Source: Occultella gossypii
GTDB lineage: Bacteria; Actinomycetota; Actinomycetes; Actinomycetales; Beutenbergiaceae
Direction of reading: 5' to 3'
Length of the DNA: 64,000 bases
Assembly (NCBI RefSeq): GCF_019947135.1
Contig: NZ_JAGSHT010000010.1
Coordinates: forward strand, 62,001-126,000
Numbering within the stretch: position 1 is the stretch's first letter; the number at the start of each line of letters is the position of its first letter. Below, in pieces: positions 58,538 through 64,000 of the stretch. The position numbers and the translations under genes are program-made. The notes below the pieces were generated by a model. The model was not told where the DNA came from and did no database searches. It saw nothing but the letters and a program-made list of their open reading frames with translations.

Positions 58538-58543
58538 ACCCTA
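58538..58543 (-). promoter_or_regulatory. Leaderless -10 box (TAGGGT) for the YcaQ-like gene
   Basis: TAGGGT on the minus strand is 7 nt before the ATG at 58530 without a ribosome site. Confidence 0.5.
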
Positions 58544-58686
58544 GGGCCCGACACCGACACTCCCCCGGCCCACCCACACTCCCCGACCTACCTCGAACGC
58601 CCATCCGGGCGGGCCCGAGGGTGTCCTCGGACCCGCCACGGTCGGGCGTCGGTGCCGCCGCTGATGTCCGGCGGTCGTCGTTGTCG

Positions 58687-59337
58687 TCAGGCGGTCGCGT
58701 GCATCAGGGCCTCGGCCTCGTAGTTCAGGCGGATCACGCCATAGGTCCAGCCGCGCCGGTTGTACACGACGCAGGGCTGCTTGGTCTCGGCGTCCACGAA
58801 GAGGTAGAACGGGTGCCCGACGAGTTCCATCTCGGCGAGGGCCTGGTCCACCGTCATCGGATCGGTGTCGTGCACCTTCTGCCGGATCACAACCGGGGAG
58901 TCCCCGAGCTGTGCCTCCACGGCCACACCGGTCTCGGTGGGCGGCGTCGGGGTCATCGAGATCTCGTCGTCCTCGACCGGTTCGGGAGCGAGCTCGACCG
59001 GCTCCGGCACCGGCGGCGCCTCGGCGCGGCCGTGGTGGGACTTGCGCCGGTCCCTGGCCCGGCGGAGTCGCTCGAAGAGCTTGCCGGCCGCGAGATCAAG
59101 CGCGGCGTACCGGTCCGGCGCGCTCGCCTCGGCGCGGACCACGGGGCCCTTCGCGCGGACGGTCAGTTCGACCCGCTCGGACCGGTCGGCCAGACGGGGG
59201 TTGTTCTCGTGCGTCACCTCGACGTCGACCCTCTGCGCGTAGGGCGAGAACTGCCCCACCTTCGAGAGCTTGTCCTCCACGTGCTGCCTGAATCGTTCGG
59301 GCACCTCGGTGTGGCGGCTGACTACAACGATCTCCAT
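58687..59337 (-). CDS. hpf: Long-form ribosome hibernation-promoting factor
   Basis: Encodes 216 residues. The N-terminal beta-alpha-beta-beta-beta-alpha domain (IVVVSRHTEVPERFRQHVEDKLSKV, YAALDLAAGKLFERLRRARDR) binds the 30S decoding centre; an acidic linker (residues 115-155) leads to the C-terminal dimerisation domain DPMTVDQALAEMELVGHPFYLFVDAETKQ ending GWTYGVIRLNYE. Long HPF forms 100S ribosome dimers and protects idle ribosomes. It belongs to the conserved secA-hpf-comF-lpqB block. The start follows GGAGG. Confidence 0.95.
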   Translation of the reverse strand: MEIVVVSRHTEVPERFRQHVEDKLSKVGQFSPYAQRVDVEVTHENNPRLADRSERVELTVRAKGPVVRAEASAPDRYAALDLAAGKLFERLRRARDRRKSHHGRAEAPPVPEPVELAPEPVEDDEISMTPTPPTETGVAVEAQLGDSPVVIRQKVHDTDPMTVDQALAEMELVGHPFYLFVDAETKQPCVVYNRRGWTYGVIRLNYEAEALMHATA

Positions 59338-59480
59338 GACGTCCTCCGGTTCGAGAGAGTGCGGCCGAGACCTCTTTCCTGGGGGTCCCCGGCCAGGGCT
59401 TGAGCGCTCACCCGGCCTTTCTCAGCGGTCGGGGCGCAGTCTGCAGGCGGGCCTCACCTCCCCCTCACGCCGGTCCGCGA

Positions 59481-59522
59481 ACACAGAAGGCGAGGGTTGC
59501 GCTGTGCGCCCCTCGCCTGTGT
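59481..59522 (-). terminator. Terminator hairpin downstream of comF
   Basis: AGGCGAGG (59488-59495) pairs with CCTCGCCT (59511-59518), extended by ACAC/GTGT outside a small bulge. On the minus strand the distal arm is followed by TTCTGTGTT. It lies 55 bp past the comF stop and before the hpf promoter region; the rest of 59338-59576 shows no gene. Confidence 0.65.
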
Positions 59523-59576
59523 TGTGCTCCATGACCTGACGCTAGTCCACTCCTCGCGGATCCGATAGGCGAAAGG

Positions 59577-60359
59577 TCATGGGTCGGCGCGCCACGTCGT
59601 GCTACCCGGCCGCGGGGTCGCCAGCAGGGCGAACGCGCACAGCACCTGCCCACCGGCCGCGGTCAGTGCATCCCGTGCCGCGGCCAGAGTGGCGCCGGTG
59701 GTGACCACGTCGTCGACGAGCACGCAGGACGCCTCGGGCGGCAGGTCCGCGACCAGACGCACCGCCGCTCGGCCGGACCGTCCGCGGGCCGCCGCGCCGA
59801 GCCGGTGGGAGCTGCCGCCACGCCGGCGCAGCACATCCACCACCCACACCGGGCGGCCCCGGCCCTGCCGCGCGAGGCCCGAGCTCAGCCCGGCGGCGAC
59901 GGCGTCCGCCAGGTCCCCCACCACGAACCGGCGGGCCAGGCGCCGCCGCCAGCCCGACGGGGCGGGGACGAGCAGGATCGGCCCCGTCCCGGGCGCCTCG
60001 ATCAGGTGCTCGGCGAGCCCGCGGCCGGCCGCGGTCCCGACGCCGGCGATTTCGGCGGCCAGATCGGGGCGCACACCGGTCTTCCAGGCGAGCACGACGC
60101 GTCGGGACCCGGACGCGTACGGCGCGACGGCCCAGGTCGGCAGCCCCAGTTCCGCCGGCACGATCCCGCCCGCGTCCCGGGCCGCGAGGAACACGGTGTC
60201 ATCCTCGCAGCGCCGCGGCGGCGCGGTCAGCACGTCGCGGCAGTCCGCACACAGGTGCGCCCCGTGCGCGCCGCAGCCCGGACACTCGACCGGCAGCACG
60301 AGGTCGAGCACGTCGGCCAGCACCGTGCGCACCACCCGCGCCCACGCCCGCGAGAACAC
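59577..60359 (-). CDS. ComF-family phosphoribosyltransferase-like protein
   Basis: Encodes 260 residues from GTG 60359. An N-terminal zinc ribbon CPGCGAHGAHLCADC (residues 26-40) is followed by a phosphoribosyltransferase domain with the PRPP loop CVLVDDVVTTGATL near residue 213 and PAPSGWRRRLARRF. ComF proteins aid DNA uptake in competent bacteria, but in actinobacteria lacking clear competence systems their role is unclear. Part of the conserved block between hpf and lpqB. Confidence 0.88.
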   Translation of the reverse strand: MFSRAWARVVRTVLADVLDLVLPVECPGCGAHGAHLCADCRDVLTAPPRRCEDDTVFLAARDAGGIVPAELGLPTWAVAPYASGSRRVVLAWKTGVRPDLAAEIAGVGTAAGRGLAEHLIEAPGTGPILLVPAPSGWRRRLARRFVVGDLADAVAAGLSSGLARQGRGRPVWVVDVLRRRGGSSHRLGAAARGRSGRAAVRLVADLPPEASCVLVDDVVTTGATLAAARDALTAAGGQVLCAFALLATPRPGSTTWRADP

Positions 60360-60466
60360 CTACCCAGCAGAACGCACGCACCCGGGGCGACCTCCGCCGT
60401 CGGGCGCTGCCTGTGGACAAGGGGGCATCGGCGCGTGGACGGCGCAGGGACACAGCCGCGACGGCC

Positions 60467-62167
60467 TCAGCCGGGGAAGGTCGGGTCCCGCACCGGATCC
60501 AGGCCGGACACCGGCCGCCACCCGTTCCCCGAGCGGGCGTATAGATGCCCGTCGGAGGTGACCAGGTAGAGCTCACGCTCGCCCCGGGCGGCCGCGATCG
60601 AGGCGGAGTCGACCACGGTGGGCAGGGACCTCGTCGGCTGACCGCCGACGGTCACCAGGTGCACGCTGATGGACCCACCGCTCGCGCCGAGCACCGCGAG
60701 GGTGGACTCATCGACCCAGACCACCTGGGTGGCCGACGTCATCGACGGTGCGAGGCTCAGCGGCGGACCGAGCCGGATCGGCACCCCGTCGGCGTCCCGG
60801 GTGATGGCGACCACCTCCACGCGCATCGCGCCACCGCCGGTGTACACGACGGCCATCCGGGTGCCGTCCCGGCTGACCCGGATCGAGGCGACCTGGGCCC
60901 CGGCGAGCGCCGGTGCCTCCAGCGTGGCCGTGGACCCGTCCGTCCGGGCCAGGAGCAACCGCCCGGCGTTGGTGCGTTCCCCGGTCCAGACCCACCCGAA
61001 CCGGTCGAAGGAGGGATCGAGCAGCGCGGCGCCCTCGAGCAGCGTCACCGAGGCGGTCTCCGGGGTCGGCACCGTGATCAGGAACCGGTCGTCCGCGAGC
61101 GCGACGGCGAAGTCGTCGCCGTGGGGCAGCGCCGGGTCGGACGCGTCGATGCCGGTCAACGGGGCCGTGTTCGGCGCGGGCGAGAGCATGGTCCCGTTGA
61201 ACCGCACCAGGGCGTCGCCGGAGAGCATGGTCGGCGACGTGCCGACCCCGGGGTTCAGGGTGAGATCGAGGTCGACGTCCGAGATGTTGAACGGCCTCGA
61301 GTCGACGAGGATCTCCACGTCCTGGACCTGGGGCAGCGCGGTGAGGGTGGCCTGGATCTGCGCCTGGAGGCGGGCGCGGTCGGTCGCCCCGGCGGCGGAG
61401 ATCTCCTCGGTCACGTCCACTGTCGCGGTCCCCGCGGAGACGGGCACGGTGTCCAGGGTGAGCGAGGTGCCGCTCGGGATCGCGCTGATCACCCCGGTGC
61501 TCAGCCACTCGACGGGCCCGCCGAGGAGGCCGTTCATGGCGTAGGTGGCGGTGTTGCGGGCCGGGTAGAACCGCATGTCCGGTACCAGCATGGTGGCGTC
61601 CGGGGACAGGAAGTACAGCGGGGTACCGCGGTACTGCGAGCCGAAGTTGACGTCGGAGATGAGGACGCCGTCGGGCAGGCTCTCGATGCGCCACTGCGCG
61701 TCGGCGTCCTGCGTCAGCCGGAACTCCTGGGTGGTCTCGGTGCCCGGCCGGGCCTCGGTGCGCACCCCGTTCGGGTCGACCGTGCCCGCGACCGTGACCC
61801 GCACCTCCACGACGCCGTCGTCGCCCTCGACGACCTCGAGGGCGGCGCTGCCGGAGTAGATGACGACGCCGCCGGCCGGGTCCCACTGGTCGCTGCCCTC
61901 GGTCGTGAGGAACTTGCGGGCGACCGCGAAGTTGTCGTTCAGCCCGCCGGCGCTCCCGGCCAGGAACCCCCGCACGATCTCGCTCGGGGACGCGTCCGGT
62001 CTCGGGTCCTCGGCGGAGAGCACAATGCCGCTGGTGTCCGGTGCCGCCTCCACCCCGCGTTGCACCGCGCCGTCCGTCGGCAGGCTCGCGCAGCCCGCGA
62101 TCGCGGCGAGCGCGAGGATGACGACGGCGGCCCGCGCCTTCCGGGTCATGGTTGCGTTCGCGGTCAT
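60467..62167 (-). CDS. lpqB: LpqB lipoprotein, MtrAB-associated
   Basis: Encodes 566 residues. The lipobox IAGC places the lipid on C26. A GerMN domain (residues about 195-320; NGLLGGPVEWLSTGVISAIPSG) is followed by an LpqB-type beta-propeller (about 335-560; WTGERTNAGRLLLAR, VSRDGTRMAVVY). LpqB binds the MtrB sensor and modulates MtrA signalling and cell division. ATG 62167 overlaps the mtrB stop, although ATG 62149 is possible. A normal-length protein. Confidence 0.94.
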   Translation of the reverse strand: MTANATMTRKARAAVVILALAAIAGCASLPTDGAVQRGVEAAPDTSGIVLSAEDPRPDASPSEIVRGFLAGSAGGLNDNFAVARKFLTTEGSDQWDPAGGVVIYSGSAALEVVEGDDGVVEVRVTVAGTVDPNGVRTEARPGTETTQEFRLTQDADAQWRIESLPDGVLISDVNFGSQYRGTPLYFLSPDATMLVPDMRFYPARNTATYAMNGLLGGPVEWLSTGVISAIPSGTSLTLDTVPVSAGTATVDVTEEISAAGATDRARLQAQIQATLTALPQVQDVEILVDSRPFNISDVDLDLTLNPGVGTSPTMLSGDALVRFNGTMLSPAPNTAPLTGIDASDPALPHGDDFAVALADDRFLITVPTPETASVTLLEGAALLDPSFDRFGWVWTGERTNAGRLLLARTDGSTATLEAPALAGAQVASIRVSRDGTRMAVVYTGGGAMRVEVVAITRDADGVPIRLGPPLSLAPSMTSATQVVWVDESTLAVLGASGGSISVHLVTVGGQPTRSLPTVVDSASIAAARGERELYLVTSDGHLYARSGNGWRPVSGLDPVRDPTFPG

Positions 62168-63903
62168 CCGTTGACCTCCTCGTGGCTGGTGGGCGATTCC
62201 GGGTGCAGGTCGGGCAGCGCGGCCGGGTTCGCGGCGGAGGTGTCGTCGGGCGGCTCCAGGTTCGGGTCGGACCGCACCGGACGCAGCGCGAGCGGGTGCG
62301 TGGTGATCGACTGGCCGGCCCGGCGGGGCAGGGAGAGCCGGAACGCGGCCCCCTCGCCCGGGCTCCCCCAGGCCTCCAGGTCGCCGCCGTGCAGCCGGGC
62401 GTCCTCGAGGGAGATCGCCAGGCCGAGGCCGGTGCCGCCGAGAGTGCGTGCCCGGGCCGGGTCGGCGCGCCAGAACCGGTCGAACACGTGCTCGGCCTCC
62501 ATCGCGGTCATCCCGATGCCGTGGTCGCGGACCACCACGTCCACGACGCGGGCGTCCACGCCGACGAGGACGTCGATCGGCCCTCCCTCGCCGTGCTCGA
62601 TGGCGTTGACGATCAGGTTGCGGAGCACCCGCTCGACGCGCCGCTGATCGATGTCCGCGGTGCAGGAGCTCGAGGCCAGGTGCATGACGAGCTCGGAGCC
62701 GCGGTTCGCCGCGAGTGGCGCGGTCAGGTCCACGACCCGGCGGACCACCTCGCGCACGTCCGCCTCCTCGGCCTCGAGGGTCGCGGCGCCGGCGTCGAAC
62801 CGCGAGATCTCCAGGAGGTCGGCGAGGAGTGCCTCGAACCGGTCCAGCTGGGTCTGCAACAGTTCGGCCGATCGGGCCTGCACCGGGGTGAACTCGTCGC
62901 GGGCGTGGTAGAGGACCTCGGAGGCCATCCGCACGGTGGTCAGCGGCGTGCGCAGTTCGTGCGAGACGTCGGAGACGAAGCGCTGCTGCATCAGGGACAG
63001 GTTCGCGAGCCGCTCGATCTGGTGCTGCAGGCTCTCGGCCATCTCGTTGAAGGAGCGCCCGAGCAGCGCGAGCTCGTCGTCGCCGCGCACCTGCATGCGT
63101 TCGGTGAGGTGACCGTGGGCGAGTCGCTCCGCCGTCCGGGCCGCCTGCTGGACCGGGTCGAGGACCTGCCGGGTCAGGTACCAGGCCATCGCGAGCAACA
63201 GCACCAGCAGACTCACCGCACCGACGGTGAGGACCCCCTGCAGCAGGTCCAGGTTCTGCTGCTCCGCGCCGAGGCTGTAGATGAGGTACAGCTCGTACTC
63301 ACCGGCCAGCGGAAGGGTGACCGCCGAGCCGACCGCGATCCCGGGGGTGACGCCGCCGTCGGAGCGCGGGATCGCGACCGACTGCCAGGCCTGGAAGTGG
63401 TCGGCCTGGACGCGCTCGCGCAGTTCCGGGGAGATCAGGGGCCGCAGCGAGTCGTTCGTGGACGGGTCAAGGATGAGCGCCGGAGTGTTCGGGGAGCGCA
63501 TCAGGAACACACCGGAGCTGCCCGCCGAGGTCTCCTGCAGTCCCGCCACCATGTCGGTCGCGAGCTGCTGGACCTCCTGGGTGGAGGAGACCGTCGAGGC
63601 GTCGAACTGCTGCTGGGCCAGGTCCGCCCGGGTCGCGGCGTCGGCGAGGACCTGGTCGCGGCGGTCGTCGAAGAGCCCGTCGCGGATCTGCGCGGACAGC
63701 AGCAGACCGAGCAGCGCCAGTGCGATCACGCCGACGGCGACCGTGGTGCTGGCCACGCGCAGGCGCAGCGAGCGCCGCCAGGCCAGGAGCGCGAGCCGGG
63801 CCCGGACCCGGAGCAGCCGGCGCCAACGCTCGGCGCGCCGCCGCACTCCCGCGAAGGCGTCGGCGCGCGGGGGCGGGTCCGCCCCACCCGCCGCGTCGGT
63901 CAT
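62164..63903 (-). CDS. mtrB: Sensor histidine kinase MtrB
   Basis: Encodes 579 residues. A basic N-terminal arm precedes helix 1 (VASTTVAVGVIALALLGLLL, about 50-70), an extracytoplasmic sensor region (70-235), helix 2 (VGAVSLLVLLLAMAWYL), a HAMP domain, then the kinase: H-box FVSDVSHELRTPLTTVRMA, N-box RNLIVNAIEHGEGG, G-box VRDHGIGM and GGTGLGLAIS. MtrB phosphorylates MtrA to control cell-wall and division genes. ATG overlaps the mtrA stop and its stop overlaps lpqB, making one operon. No truncation is seen. Confidence 0.96.
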   Translation of the reverse strand: MTDAAGGADPPPRADAFAGVRRRAERWRRLLRVRARLALLAWRRSLRLRVASTTVAVGVIALALLGLLLSAQIRDGLFDDRRDQVLADAATRADLAQQQFDASTVSSTQEVQQLATDMVAGLQETSAGSSGVFLMRSPNTPALILDPSTNDSLRPLISPELRERVQADHFQAWQSVAIPRSDGGVTPGIAVGSAVTLPLAGEYELYLIYSLGAEQQNLDLLQGVLTVGAVSLLVLLLAMAWYLTRQVLDPVQQAARTAERLAHGHLTERMQVRGDDELALLGRSFNEMAESLQHQIERLANLSLMQQRFVSDVSHELRTPLTTVRMASEVLYHARDEFTPVQARSAELLQTQLDRFEALLADLLEISRFDAGAATLEAEEADVREVVRRVVDLTAPLAANRGSELVMHLASSSCTADIDQRRVERVLRNLIVNAIEHGEGGPIDVLVGVDARVVDVVVRDHGIGMTAMEAEHVFDRFWRADPARARTLGGTGLGLAISLEDARLHGGDLEAWGSPGEGAAFRLSLPRRAGQSITTHPLALRPVRSDPNLEPPDDTSAANPAALPDLHPESPTSHEEVNG

Positions 63904-64000
63904 CGCACGGGGGTGCCGGCCCGGTATCCGACGCCACGCACGGTCACCACGACCTCCGGGTTCTCCGGGTCCTTCTCCACCTTCGCGCGCAGCCGCTGGA
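63900..64000 (-). CDS. mtrA: Response regulator MtrA (C-terminal end only)
   Basis: The last 33 codons of a minus-strand gene run off the window end. They read QRLRAKVEKDPENPEVV then VTVRGVGYRAGTPVR, the final part of an OmpR-type winged-helix domain. The stop overlaps the mtrB ATG (TCAT on the plus strand). Its position upstream of mtrB-lpqB identifies it as MtrA, the DNA-binding partner. The N-terminal receiver and most of the protein lie beyond 64000. Confidence 0.92.
   Translation of the reverse strand, partial: QRLRAKVEKDPENPEVVVTVRGVGYRAGTPVR

Overview
The window is about 70% G+C, nearly every gene runs at high coding density with G/C-ending codons, and its content is that of an actinobacterium. 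Diagnostic genes are sigR/rsrA, the actinobacterial ribosomal miniprotein bL37, mtrA-mtrB-lpqB, an Rv3235-like gene, an actinobacterial-type SecA without a C-terminal zinc motif, and a succinate dehydrogenase b558-type cytochrome subunit. The overall gene mix suggests a member of Micrococcales (Ruania/Beutenbergia-like), but this is a guess from gene content, not a phylogeny. No tRNA, rRNA, CRISPR array, insertion sequence or prophage was seen.

Layout. 1-6.7 kb: end of a GH35 beta-galactosidase gene, an AGCS sodium/amino-acid symporter, a MetP/MetS-type NSS transporter pair, a DUF4097 protein and a quinone-oxidoreductase-like MDR enzyme. 7.1-12.3 kb: a sugar ABC importer (binding protein, two permeases) facing a ThuA-like/Gfo-Idh-MocA pair, resembling thuEFG-thuAB systems. 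12.5-16.8 kb: bL37, rsrA, sigR, a DoxX protein, aroA and rsgA, a conserved actinobacterial block; sigR has an exact GGAAT-N18-GTT autoregulatory promoter. 16.9-24.5 kb: aconitase, a divergent GAPDH and the sdhCAB operon. 24.5-35.7 kb: one long minus-strand carbohydrate operon (FCD-GntR regulator, ABC importer, SDR, enolase-superfamily acid-sugar dehydratase, esterase, six-hairpin glycosidase-like protein, mutarotase, SMP-30 lactonase) that reads like a non-phosphorylative oxidative sugar pathway. 35.8-39.2 kb: a secreted DUF4185 protein, an IclR regulator, a small emfourin-like protein and a metzincin-like protease. 39.3-46.8 kb: hisN-like phosphatase, a 1128-residue secreted NAGPA/metallophosphatase protein, a VOC protein, a DUF6912-like protein and an isolated CpaB/CpaE-like pair. 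46.9-51.2 kb: a BldC-like HTH protein and a purine catabolism group (PucR, guanine deaminase, an NCS2 permease fused to an OHCU decarboxylase-like domain). 51.4-64 kb: LysM protein, Rv3235-like protein, secA, a YcaQ-like protein, hpf, comF, lpqB, mtrB and the end of mtrA, again conserved backbone.

How it fits together. The conserved sigR-aroA-rsgA and LysM-Rv3235-secA-hpf-comF-lpqB-mtrBA blocks flank about 35 kb that mixes central metabolism with accessory carbohydrate and purine genes. Neither sugar ABC operon carries an ATPase gene, so both probably use a shared MsiK-type ATPase encoded elsewhere. Eight genes have a TANNNT hexamer exactly 6-7 nt before the start codon and no Shine-Dalgarno sequence, pointing to frequent leaderless transcription. 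The most unusual points are the protease/emfourin-like pair, the purine permease fusion whose decarboxylase domain has Tyr where the catalytic His is expected, a possible long SigR isoform, and the 11-kb sugar operon with an unassigned glycosidase.
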